A stretch of DNA of 64,000 nt. It comes from Gloeocapsa sp. PCC 73106 (GTDB taxonomy: Bacteria; Cyanobacteriota; Cyanobacteriia; Cyanobacteriales; Gloeocapsaceae). A model generated the notes under the pieces. That model searched no databases and was not told where the DNA came from. It saw only the letters and a list, made by a program, of their open reading frames with translations. Positions 46,031 through 54,332 of this stretch are shown here, in pieces. Location: the NCBI RefSeq assembly GCF_000332035.1, contig NZ_ALVY01000224.1, positions 19,897-83,896 of the forward strand, in the 5' to 3' direction. The position numbers and the translations under genes are program-made. Each line of letters starts with the position of its first letter. Positions within the stretch are counted from its first letter, which is position 1.

Positions 46031-47221
46031 ATGACAGAACATCCTTTCGGTCCTCCCAACGGTAACAACAACGGTCATTCTTCCGAAGCCGAACGAGCAT
46101 TAGAACTAGAAAATCGCCTTCCTTTAACCGGTTGGCAGCAAGAAGTAAACAAAGGACTAGAATACGGACTCGAAGCTGCAGAAAGTATTACTGATCGGAG
46201 TATTCCTACATTTTCACGGGGTGAATTACCTCACTACGCAGGGATTAACACCTTCATGAAAGCCCCATATCTGGAAGATGTCAGGCAAGTAGGTAACTAT
46301 GATGTGGCTATAGTCGGTATTCCTCATGATTCAGGAACCACCTATCGTCCTGGAACTCGCTTCGGTCCCCAAGGAATTCGTCGTATTTCCGCACTCTATA
46401 CCCCTTATAACTTTGAAATGGGAGTAGATTTGCGCGAGCAGATCACCATGTGCGACGTAGGGGATATTTTTACGATTCCCGCTAATAACGAAAAGTCATT
46501 CGATCAAATTTCTAAAGGAGTCGCCCACGTCTTCAATTCTGGCGCATTTCCCATTCTACTCGGCGGAGATCATTCGATAGGTTTTCCCACAGTTAGAGGT
46601 ATCTGTCGCCATTTGGGAGATAAAAAAGTTGGCATTATTCATTTTGATCGTCATGTAGACACTCAAGAAACCGACCTAGACGAAAGGATGCACACTTGTC
46701 CTTGGTTTCATGCTACTAATATGAAAAATGCCCCCGCCAAAAACTTAGTCCAGTTGGGTATCGGGGGTTGGCAAGTCCCTCGTCAAGGCGTAAAAGTCTG
46801 TCGCGAACGAGCAACGAATATTTTAACAGTGACAGATATCACTGAGATGGGTTTAGATGCGGCGGCTAATTATGCTATTGAACGAGCAACCGATGGCACA
46901 GATTGCGTCTGGATCAGTTTTGATATTGATTGTATCGATGCAGGTTTTGTCCCTGGTACAGGTTGGCCCGAACCCGGTGGCTTATTACCTCGGGAAGCTT
47001 TGGGTTTACTCGGCAAAATTATCAGAAAAGTCCCAGTTTGTGGTCTAGAAGTGGTCGAAGTATCTCCTCCCTACGATATCAGCGATATGACGGCGCTAAT
47101 GGCCACTAGAGTCATTTGTGATACTATGGCACATCTGGTTCTATCAGGACAGTTACCGCGTAAGAGCAAACCCAATTACATTCATCCCGAAGCACAACCT
47201 GAAATAGTAGCCTGGACTTGA
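46031..47221 (+). CDS. gdmH: Nickel-dependent guanidine hydrolase
   Basis: 396 residues, ureohydrolase (arginase) superfamily. It hydrolyses guanidine to urea and ammonia. An N-terminal extension (about 1-85) precedes the core: GGDHSIG (about 178), HFDRHVDT (about 205), MHTCPWFHA, SFDIDCIDAGFVPGTGWPEP (about 297-316). The HFDRHVDT box replaces the usual DAHxD of agmatinases, as in the Synechocystis guanidine hydrolase. The riboswitch upstream and the nickel chaperone genes downstream confirm the substrate and metal. AGGAG eight bases before ATG. Confidence 0.93.
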   Translation: MTEHPFGPPNGNNNGHSSEAERALELENRLPLTGWQQEVNKGLEYGLEAAESITDRSIPTFSRGELPHYAGINTFMKAPYLEDVRQVGNYDVAIVGIPHDSGTTYRPGTRFGPQGIRRISALYTPYNFEMGVDLREQITMCDVGDIFTIPANNEKSFDQISKGVAHVFNSGAFPILLGGDHSIGFPTVRGICRHLGDKKVGIIHFDRHVDTQETDLDERMHTCPWFHATNMKNAPAKNLVQLGIGGWQVPRQGVKVCRERATNILTVTDITEMGLDAAANYAIERATDGTDCVWISFDIDCIDAGFVPGTGWPEPGGLLPREALGLLGKIIRKVPVCGLEVVEVSPPYDISDMTALMATRVICDTMAHLVLSGQLPRKSKPNYIHPEAQPEIVAWT

Positions 47222-47224
47222 GCA

Positions 47225-47584
47225 ATGCACGAAACGGACATGACTAAGGCTTTACTAATCACGGTGCGCGATTGGTGGGAATCACAGCCTGAAACTTATA
47301 AAATTACGCAGATTCATCTGACGGTGGGACGGTTTACCTGTGTTGAACCCGCTAGCTTGCAATTTGCTTTTGAAGTCCAAACTCGCAATACCTTTCTCGA
47401 AGGTGCCCAACTCCTGATTAAAGAAACCCCTTTAATCGCCTTTTGTCACCATTGCCAAAAAGAATATGCTCCCGCAATTGGTATTCAGTACGCCTGTCCA
47501 GTATGTCGATCGCCTATGGAGGAGATTCGTTCTGGTCGAGAACTGAAAATTGAGCGAATTGAGGGAGTGCAGAAAACGCACTAA
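47225..47584 (+). CDS. ghaA: HypA-like nickel chaperone for guanidine hydrolase
   Basis: 119 residues, three bases after gdmH. N-terminal nickel ligands MHETDM, and a zinc site of two CxxC motifs (CHHCQKEY and CPVCRSP, about residues 77-100). HypA normally loads nickel into NiFe hydrogenase or urease; here there are no hydrogenase genes and the gene follows gdmH, so it should serve the guanidine hydrolase. The name ghaA follows the described system. Confidence 0.88.
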   Translation: MHETDMTKALLITVRDWWESQPETYKITQIHLTVGRFTCVEPASLQFAFEVQTRNTFLEGAQLLIKETPLIAFCHHCQKEYAPAIGIQYACPVCRSPMEEIRSGRELKIERIEGVQKTH

Positions 47585-47619
47585 AGTTACCCATTTTAAA
47601 ACAAAGTGAGAGAAAACCC

Positions 47620-48294
47620 ATGCACCAAACCTTTGAAGCAGCGCTAGGAGTCAATCTACTCCACGCTAATCAAGTCGGAGCATCCCATAACCGAGAACAT
47701 TTCGATCAATGGGGTATTGTTTGCTTAAATCTGATGAGTAGTCCAGGATCAGGAAAAACTCTATTACTAGAACGCACCCTAGAAAAACTCAGCCCGGAGT
47801 TAAAAATTGCGGTGATCGAAGGTGATATGACCACTGAACTCGACGCGGAACGTCTCAGAGAGTATCAAGTCCCCGTCATTGCCATTAATACGGGTCGTTC
47901 CTGTCATTTGGACGCCAAAATGGTAGCAGGAGGCATTCACCGACTCGCCTATGAATATGATCCCACAGACTTTGATTTAGTTTTGGTGGAAAATGTCGGT
48001 AATTTGGTTTGTCCTGCTGAATTCGAAGTAGGAGAACACGCCAAAGTTGCTTTACTCAGCATTACAGAAGGAGAAGATAAACCATTGAAATATCCTGTAA
48101 TGTTTCAGGAAGCAGACTGTTTATTAATTACCAAAATGGATCTAGCTCCCTATTTAGAAATTGATCTAGATCGCATCATTAGTAATGTACGTCAAATGAA
48201 TCCTACTGTCACAATTATTCCTGTTTCTGCTAAGACAGGATTGGGATTAGAAGATTGGTTTAAATGGTTAAAAAATCAAGTTGATCTGGATTAA
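47620..48294 (+). CDS. ghaB: HypB-like nickel GTPase for guanidine hydrolase
   Basis: 224 residues. GTPase with P-loop [11 protein letters not shown] (about residues 37-47), the metal-binding [11 protein letters not shown] (about 92-102) shared with Hyp[18 protein letters not shown] (about 125-141) and KMDLAP (NKxD-type). It lacks the long His-rich N-terminal tail of some HypB proteins and keeps only His3. It is expected to insert nickel together with the HypA-like partner. 36 bases after the ghaA gene. Confidence 0.9.
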   Translation: MHQTFEAALGVNLLHANQVGASHNREHFDQWGIVCLNLMSSPGSGKTLLLERTLEKLSPELKIAVIEGDMTTELDAERLREYQVPVIAINTGRSCHLDAKMVAGGIHRLAYEYDPTDFDLVLVENVGNLVCPAEFEVGEHAKVALLSITEGEDKPLKYPVMFQEADCLLITKMDLAPYLEIDLDRIISNVRQMNPTVTIIPVSAKTGLGLEDWFKWLKNQVDLD

Positions 48295-48296
48295 TT

Positions 48297-49343
48297 ATGA
48301 AATTACGAGGAATAAGATCAAGTTTATCACTTTTTATCATTACCCTATTCTTGACGATCGCTTGTACCAATCCTGCGGTTTACATCAAAACCACCACTGA
48401 ATCTCAAATTGGCGCTACTGCGGAAGTTGGTGCGGTTCGCTTAGGGTTTAGTGCTTGGCCAGGATGGTTTCCCTGGGAAGTAGCTCAAGAAAAAGGAATA
48501 TTCAAAGCCAACCAAGTGGCCGTAGATCTCAAATGGTTTGATGGTTATTTAGAATCTATCAGTACCTTAACTGCGGAACAAATTGACGCCAACAGTCAAA
48601 CATTGGGAGATACGATCAGTTCAGTAGTAGGTGGTGCTGAGCAAGTAGTTGTTTTAGTCAATGATAACTCTGTAGGCAATGATAAGGTAATTGTTGCAGA
48701 GGGTATAAACTCTGTTGAAGATCTAACAGGCAAAAAAGTCGCCGCAGAAGAAGGTACAGTGGATCATTTTCTGTTGTTACTGGGATTAAAAGAAGCAGGG
48801 ATGTCACCACAAGATATCGAGTTTATTCCCCTAGAAACTGGTAAAGCGGCTTCTGCTTTTGTCGGGGAACAAGTAGATGCTGTCGCCGTTTTTGCTCCTT
48901 TTACTACCCAAGCTTTAAAACGCCCTGGAAGTAAAGAATTATTTAGTTCCAAAGACTTTCCTGGTGCTATTTCTGATCATTTAGTTTTTACGCGTGAATT
49001 CGTCGCAGAAAGCCCAGATAAAGTACAGGCGATCGTCGATGCTTGGTTTGCCACAATCGAAGCTATTCAAACTAATCCCGAAAGAGCCACTGAAATCATG
49101 GCAAAAAGGGCAGGTGTTTCGGTAGGTGAATATCAAGAATATGCTGATGGCACGAAGCTGTTTACGGTTGAAGAAAATCTGAAAGCCTTTATTCCGGGAA
49201 ATGATATGACATCTCTACACTATGCTGCCGAAAAAATTGGGGAATTCCTCGTTGAAGTAGGTTTAGCCAATAACGAACCCGATCTGAGTAATTTATTTGA
49301 CGATCGCTTTGTTAAAGCCCACGCCGCTAAATACAAATCCTAG
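48297..49343 (+). CDS. ABC transporter substrate-binding lipoprotein (guanidine uptake)
   Basis: 348 residues, ATG two bases after the ghaB stop. Lipobox LTIAC (Cys about residue 23). The NMT1/TauA-type binding fold begins with VRLGFSAWPGWFPWEVAQEK and includes DLTGKKVAAEEGTVDHF. The aromatic-rich SAWPGWFPW segment could shape a cation pocket. By operon membership it should bind guanidine in the periplasm; related proteins bind nitrate, taurine or thiamin precursors. Confidence 0.88.
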   Translation: MKLRGIRSSLSLFIITLFLTIACTNPAVYIKTTTESQIGATAEVGAVRLGFSAWPGWFPWEVAQEKGIFKANQVAVDLKWFDGYLESISTLTAEQIDANSQTLGDTISSVVGGAEQVVVLVNDNSVGNDKVIVAEGINSVEDLTGKKVAAEEGTVDHFLLLLGLKEAGMSPQDIEFIPLETGKAASAFVGEQVDAVAVFAPFTTQALKRPGSKELFSSKDFPGAISDHLVFTREFVAESPDKVQAIVDAWFATIEAIQTNPERATEIMAKRAGVSVGEYQEYADGTKLFTVEENLKAFIPGNDMTSLHYAAEKIGEFLVEVGLANNEPDLSNLFDDRFVKAHAAKYKS

Positions 49344-49355
49344 AGAACAAAGATC

Positions 49356-50168
49356 ATGACAACTAACAAGTTACAACCCACAGTCTTTTGGCGACTAGCT
49401 GAAGATATCCCAAAACCTCTATATACAGTCTTAACCATTACCTCAATCGCCCTCCCCCTCTTATTATGGTGGTTAGTTACTACCTTGGGTAACATTGATC
49501 CGAAATTTTTACCTTCACCAGGTAAAGTTGCAGAAGCCTTTGGGCGTCTTTGGAGCACTCGAGAATTATTAAAAGATACAGTAGCTAGTCTATGGCGGGT
49601 GGGAGTCGGTTTTATCTGGGCTTCTTTGCTTTCTATTCCCGTTGGGGTATTGATGGGCAGTTTCCCCAGTATTCGCGCCTTGTTCGAGCCTTTATTTGGT
49701 TTGATGCGTTATATGCCAGCCCCTGCCTTTATCCCCTTGCTAATCCTCTATTTAGGGATTGGGGAAGAACCGAAAATTACGCTGATTTTTATCGGGGTTT
49801 TCTTCTTTAATTCCCTAATGGTGATGGATACGGTAAAGTTTGTTCCCAAAGATCTCATTGAAGCTACCTATATCCTAGGAGGGAGTCGTTGGCAAACTCT
49901 GACTCAAGTCATTTTCCCCCATGTTTTACCAGGAATTCTGGATGCTTGTCGTATCAACTTAGCTGCGGCGTGGCAATTAGTAATTGTCTCTGAATTAATC
50001 GCTTCTACCGAAGGTTTAGGTCGTCGAATTAGTGTAGCAGGACGTTTTTTAAGAACCGATGAAATCTTTGTCGGCTTGATTGTAATCGGAGTTATTGGTC
50101 TGAGTTTTGATTTTTTATTCCAATATCTCTTGCGAGTTAGTTGTAAGTGGTCGAGTCAAAAACGCTAA
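49356..50168 (+). CDS. ABC transporter permease (guanidine uptake)
   Basis: 270 residues with about six membrane segments. The cytoplasmic coupling loop EATYILGGSRWQTLTQVIFP (about 169-188) carries the EAA-type motif of importers of the SsuC/TauC/NrtB class. 12 bases after the binding protein gene. Confidence 0.9.
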   Translation: MTTNKLQPTVFWRLAEDIPKPLYTVLTITSIALPLLLWWLVTTLGNIDPKFLPSPGKVAEAFGRLWSTRELLKDTVASLWRVGVGFIWASLLSIPVGVLMGSFPSIRALFEPLFGLMRYMPAPAFIPLLILYLGIGEEPKITLIFIGVFFFNSLMVMDTVKFVPKDLIEATYILGGSRWQTLTQVIFPHVLPGILDACRINLAAAWQLVIVSELIASTEGLGRRISVAGRFLRTDEIFVGLIVIGVIGLSFDFLFQYLLRVSCKWSSQKR

Positions 50169-50242
50169 TTGTGACTTTGAACACAGGATAACCAGTAATC
50201 ATGAATCAAAATTAACATTATCTTTCCCAGGAAATTGAACCG

Positions 50243-51019
50243 ATGTATCTAAAAATTACCAATTTATACAAAAATTTTGAAACCAAACAAGGCAATTTGG
50301 TTGTTCTCAAAGATATCAACATGGATATTGAAGAAAGTGAATTTATCTGCGCCGTCGGGGCTTCAGGTTCAGGGAAATCTACTCTACTTCGTCAAATAGC
50401 AGGACTCGATCAACCTACCAGTGGTGATGTCAAAATCGATGGCAAACCCGTCACAGGACCAGGACCAGATCGCGGTATGGTTTTTCAACACTATACTCTG
50501 TACCCCTGGATGAATATTCAAGAAAACACCGAATTTGGACTAAAATTGCAGGGAATTCCCAGTAAAGAAAAACGAGAAAGGGCGAGTTATTATCTTAACG
50601 TTGTTGGATTAACAAAATTCGCCAAATCCCTACCCAAAGAACTCTCTGGCGGGATGAAACAACGAGCCGCGATCGCCCGCGCTTTGGTCTGCGAACCCAA
50701 AGTATTATTAATGGATGAACCTTTTGGCGCTTTAGATGTTCATACCAAAGAATCAATGCACGATTTTATGTTAGATCTATGGAAACGCACTAAAATTACG
50801 ATCTTCATGATTACCCATGATGTCGAAGAAGCCGTTTTCTTATCCAATCGAATCTATGCTTTAGGTGCGCGTCCAGGAACCGTCAGACGGGAAATTGTCG
50901 TCAATTTACCAGAGCGATCCCGCCAGATTAAGCGTCAGAGCATTTTTCACGATTACAGAGATGAATTGATGGATTTACTGCGTTCACACGGTCAAGAAGC
51001 TATTGCTAACGCCGCCTAA
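50243..51019 (+). CDS. ABC transporter ATP-binding protein (guanidine uptake)
   Basis: 258 residues. Walker A GASGSGKSTLL (about 40), Q-loop FQHYTLYPW, signature LSGGMKQR (about 138), Walker B LLMDEPFGALD (about 157) and the switch His in TH. It belongs to the SsuB/TauB/NrtD class. It completes the importer and ends the operon; the gap of 75 bases before it contains no other gene. Confidence 0.92.
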   Translation: MYLKITNLYKNFETKQGNLVVLKDINMDIEESEFICAVGASGSGKSTLLRQIAGLDQPTSGDVKIDGKPVTGPGPDRGMVFQHYTLYPWMNIQENTEFGLKLQGIPSKEKRERASYYLNVVGLTKFAKSLPKELSGGMKQRAAIARALVCEPKVLLMDEPFGALDVHTKESMHDFMLDLWKRTKITIFMITHDVEEAVFLSNRIYALGARPGTVRREIVVNLPERSRQIKRQSIFHDYRDELMDLLRSHGQEAIANAA

Positions 51020-51040
51020 ATCTCGTTATCTGCTCCTGTA

Positions 51041-51814
51041 TTATTGAGGATAACGGAGGGTCAGATTATCCAAAGAAACTGTATAGACTTGTTGAGCTTG
51101 ATTGTATCTAACACTATAAGCAGTCGGATAGTAACCTGTCTGAGCGAATTCTTGTGGGAGATTAATTAATTCCTTTAGTTTGGGCTTAGTTTCAAGTAAA
51201 GCTTTGGTGAGCATTGGTTCTATAAACACAATTGCACCGTCATAAGTTCCGTAAATTAGGGTATGGGTAAAAGCTTTTCCCTGAAATTCTGAAGAATAGC
51301 TATTTATCCAATGGTTTCCCTCTTTGGGCGCAGGAGGAGTCCCTTCTGGGATATAGCCAAAAGGCATGAATTCTTTTAAAGGTGGTTTGGATACCCTAAC
51401 TAAATCCTCTCCCATAGCTGTAATCTTCTGTCTTGCTTCGCTACTTAGAGAATAAAAATGAAAATCAAAATGGGGTACATCATAAATACCTATAGGTTCA
51501 TGTCCTTGTGGATTCCAACTTACAATAACATATCGAAATGTTGAGGCTAAAGCTTCCGATGGAAGAGACAACTCGTACTCAATGGGAGTTGTTGGTAGTC
51601 CTGAAAGACTGGCTTGAGTGAACATAACTCCAATCTCTGTAGGATATTTTTGCTCATTCAAGGTTACATAGGTTTGTATAACTCCATCACCAAGTTGTTC
51701 TTGTTCTCCATATATTTGAACAGTTGGTTTGAAATTTAGAGCAAGTACTGCTGTTGTCACAGCTAGAGCAATAAAAGCAGTAAGTGCGGTCAAGTTTTTA
51801 TTAGCTTTGTCCAT
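51041..51814 (-). CDS. DUF5602-type secreted protein
   Basis: 257 residues. An N-terminal membrane anchor or signal (about 9-27) is followed by a domain with the repeated aromatic HFDFHFY (about 113-119), a DxxPxG-rich PFGYIPEGTPP and GNHWINS (about 160-170). These features recall DUF5602/TTHB210-type proteins; the function is unknown. It converges on the guanidine operon and is transcribed separately. Confidence 0.65.
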   Translation of the reverse strand: MDKANKNLTALTAFIALAVTTAVLALNFKPTVQIYGEQEQLGDGVIQTYVTLNEQKYPTEIGVMFTQASLSGLPTTPIEYELSLPSEALASTFRYVIVSWNPQGHEPIGIYDVPHFDFHFYSLSSEARQKITAMGEDLVRVSKPPLKEFMPFGYIPEGTPPAPKEGNHWINSYSSEFQGKAFTHTLIYGTYDGAIVFIEPMLTKALLETKPKLKELINLPQEFAQTGYYPTAYSVRYNQAQQVYTVSLDNLTLRYPQ

Positions 51815-51913
51815 AGGTTTAGTCTGATTGAATCCTCTAACCCTATGATCAGATACAGCGATGAAAAAAGAATGAAATTCGGGTCTAAAATGAAAAAAAA
51901 TTAGTCAAACTGA

Positions 51914-52305
51914 ATGCTCAAGCAATTACTGAAAAAACAGCCCTATATCTATTGCCAGGTACAAATAACCAAGCGCAAAAAACGTTTAAGATTGGATAGC
52001 CCTGATTGGAAAGCTAGAGCCTTTGGGGTTAACTATACATCGTTACAGCGATTTTCTCCAAGATTTACACTACCAAAAAGCACAAGCGATCGCCGATCAT
52101 TAATACTACATATGCTTCCACTTATACTATCTCGGGAGTTAAGGTAGGGGAACACGCTCTAGCTGGAGCTTTGCGCTTTTACGCTTGAAACTGGTGTAGA
52201 TTTTTCTCGTCCCTGTATCGGTTTACTGACTAACGTCATGTGGGACGCGAGATTACACTATCAAGCTAACGCTTTTGAGAGTCTTTTGGAAACTATTCGC
52301 ATTCT
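51914..52305 (+). pseudogene. Collapsed paralogue of the downstream capsule-type gene
   Basis: Three blocks match the intact gene at 54333-56024 with very high identity: 51884-52010 to 54301-54430, 52016-52188 to 54730-54903, and 52188-52305 to 55319-55445. About 300 and 415 bases are missing between them, plus an 11-base loss in the last block. The reading frame therefore breaks early; a short frame of 77 codons (51914-52147) is what is left. Confidence 0.85.
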
Positions 52306-52369
52306 TCCCCTAGAGATTTTTGTTAAGATATGATATATGGACAAAAATCGTGGATTGTGAGGATGTTCA

Positions 52370-53173
52370 ATGAAACGTAATCAATTCAGTGAGTTCGTCA
52401 CTTTTTGTCGCAGACTAGTTTTTCAAAGTAGCCTAGTAGGACTATTTACTTTAGTTAATATCCAAGAGATTTTAGCAGAGCAAGTAATCATAATTGAACC
52501 TAAAGCAGAAACAGTTTTAGGAAAAATGATAGATTATTTGAACGATCAAGAATCTTTGAGTTTTACTGCTGAAATTACCCAAGATTCAATTCTTGATTCT
52601 GGACAAAAAATTCAAATAGGAGCTTACAGTATTTTCAGGGTGAGAAGACCTAATAAAATTTGGATAGATTATCAAGGAGATCGCCGTCACGCCAGATTTT
52701 ACTTTGACGGTAATATTTTTACCCTGGAAGATGTCGACAAAAAAGTATATGCAAGAATTGTAGTTGATACGGATCTTAATGGGCTCTTCAATTTTGCAGA
52801 TACTCAATTAAATTTGACCATACCTTTAGAAGAATTAATCGCTAACGATAACGATTTAGAGGATATCAAGAGCAGAATTAATCAAGGTACTTATCTTGGC
52901 ATTAGCTTTGTTAATCGCTTCCCCTGTTATCATCTAGCCTTTACTCAGGATAATCTTGATTGGCAAATTTGGATTCAAATTGGTGATCAACCAATACCTA
53001 AAAAATTCCTGATAACTTATAAAAATCTCCCTGGTTCTCCTCAGTATAGTGCAATAATGTCAGACTGGAATTTTGAGCCAATTCCTATTGCTGCACCAAT
53101 TTTTTCCTTTGAACCCATGCAAAATTATCAAGAAATTGAGTTTTTATTACCGACCACAATCGAACAACCTTAG
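52370..53173 (+). CDS. DUF2092 family periplasmic protein
   Basis: 267 residues with a probable signal peptide (about 1-36). DUF2092 features: AETVLGKMIDYLNDQESLSF, IFRVRRPNKIWIDYQGD, ARFYFDGNIFTLEDVDKKVY (about 90-125), then LGISFVNRFPCYHLAF. Related proteins resemble LolA-type beta-barrel half folds. It is followed 13 bases later by the DUF6515 gene. Confidence 0.82.
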   Translation: MKRNQFSEFVTFCRRLVFQSSLVGLFTLVNIQEILAEQVIIIEPKAETVLGKMIDYLNDQESLSFTAEITQDSILDSGQKIQIGAYSIFRVRRPNKIWIDYQGDRRHARFYFDGNIFTLEDVDKKVYARIVVDTDLNGLFNFADTQLNLTIPLEELIANDNDLEDIKSRINQGTYLGISFVNRFPCYHLAFTQDNLDWQIWIQIGDQPIPKKFLITYKNLPGSPQYSAIMSDWNFEPIPIAAPIFSFEPMQNYQEIEFLLPTTIEQP

Positions 53174-53186
53174 AAAGATAAAAGCC

Positions 53187-54104
53187 ATGAGAAAAAAATC
53201 TTTTTTTACTTTTTTTCTACTAACGATTTGCCTCTGTTTACAAAATCTAATACCTCTACAAATAGCTTTAGCAGGGAGAGATTTTCAGAGAGGTTCAACA
53301 AGAACAGGAAGTCATAATAGTAGCGGTAAAAATGTCTCAAGAAATCGCAATACCAATCACTCTTCAATTTCCCGAGAGAATGTAGGACATCCTGACAATT
53401 TTGAAGGAGGGAATAGAAGCCGGGACAATCGAGAAGAAATCAACGGTAATCTGAGCAGAGAAGATCGTCAAGATTACCAAGGTAACAATCGAGAAGATCG
53501 TCAAGATTATCAGGACGCAAATCGAGAAGATCGCCAAGATTATCAGGACGCGAATAGAGAAGATCGTCAAGATTATCAAGACGAACGCTGGGATGAACGG
53601 GAAGATTGGCGAGAAGATCGCTGGGATGATATTGACGATTGGAGAGATGATCCCTGGGATTATTCTTATGATTGGGATGATTGGGCAGAAAGGCGTTTTT
53701 GGTATGGAGTAGGCGTGAGTTTAATAACTTTGCCTGCGGCTGCGATCGCCTTATCTGCTGGAGGTAATGACTACTACTACTATGACGGTGTTTATATGGA
53801 ACCCCAAGGATCAAGTTATATAGTTACCTCAGCACCTGTTGATGCTAGGATTTCTGAACTTCCTGATGGTTATCTACCCCTGATGGTGGATGAACAACCC
53901 TATTATTACTATGGAGGTGCTTTTTATCAAGAAGTCTCAGGGGGTTATTTAGTAGTCGAGCCTCCTGCTGGGGCTGTAGTTCCATTTATTCCCGATGGAT
54001 ATACAAAAACTGAAGTTAACGGCAAAACTTATTTTGAGTACGCCGGGGTAACGTATCAAGGTTTCTATGATGGGGGTGATCTGCTTTACAAAGTCATTAA
54101 TTAA
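53187..54104 (+). CDS. DUF6515 family protein with 11-residue DRQDYQ repeats
   Basis: 305 residues from the ATG at 53187. Signal peptide (about 1-30), then a hydrophilic region with tandem repeats DRQDYQDANRE (about 90-130) and an acidic, Trp-rich stretch (about 135-175). A hydrophobic segment (about 178-195) precedes the DUF6515-like C-terminal part with two YYYYDGVY/YYYYGGAFYQ units and ITYQGF-like ends. It looks like an envelope protein; function unknown. Placed 13 bases after the DUF2092 gene, likely the same transcript. Confidence 0.8.
   Translation: MRKKSFFTFFLLTICLCLQNLIPLQIALAGRDFQRGSTRTGSHNSSGKNVSRNRNTNHSSISRENVGHPDNFEGGNRSRDNREEINGNLSREDRQDYQGNNREDRQDYQDANREDRQDYQDANREDRQDYQDERWDEREDWREDRWDDIDDWRDDPWDYSYDWDDWAERRFWYGVGVSLITLPAAAIALSAGGNDYYYYDGVYMEPQGSSYIVTSAPVDARISELPDGYLPLMVDEQPYYYYGGAFYQEVSGGYLVVEPPAGAVVPFIPDGYTKTEVNGKTYFEYAGVTYQGFYDGGDLLYKVIN
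53455..53590 (+). repeat. Coding 33-base tandem repeats
   Basis: Four units with GAAGATCGTCAAGATTA cores, spaced 33 bases, encoding the DRQDYQ repeat of the protein above. Confidence 0.8.
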
Positions 54105-54147
54105 TTTAGTCTGTTAAGTCGTGATATCTTGAAAGTTGGGAGGTTCA

Positions 54148-54246
54148 ATGAAACGGCTAAAACAAGCTGAGGCTTTTTTGTGGAAAGGTCAAATAGATTC
54201 AGCGATCGCGATAGTTTGGGAACTGCCGATATCTGAGCAATCATAG
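54148..54246 (+). mobile_element. Possible transposase C-terminal remnant (ISKra4-like)
   Basis: A 32-codon frame reading KRLKQAEAFLWKGQIDSAIA, similar to the segment before the catalytic end of ISKra4-type transposases (xQAEGFLWQGxIDEAIALF), cut off by a stop. No other part of the element is present. Confidence 0.4.
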
Positions 54247-54332
54247 TATTACTTATCTCTTGATATAACTCAATTATCCCAAGAGTTAGGACTCTTTTTG
54301 ACCTAAAATGAAAAAAAAATTAGTCAAGCTGA

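Noticed and set aside
46031..47221. Agmatinase or arginase call for the ureohydrolase gene
   Set aside because: The guanidine-I riboswitch, the DRHVD box and the adjacent nickel chaperone genes point to guanidine hydrolase.
47225..48294. Hydrogenase maturation hypA/hypB
   Set aside because: No hydrogenase or other hyp genes are near, and the genes follow the guanidine hydrolase within a few bases.
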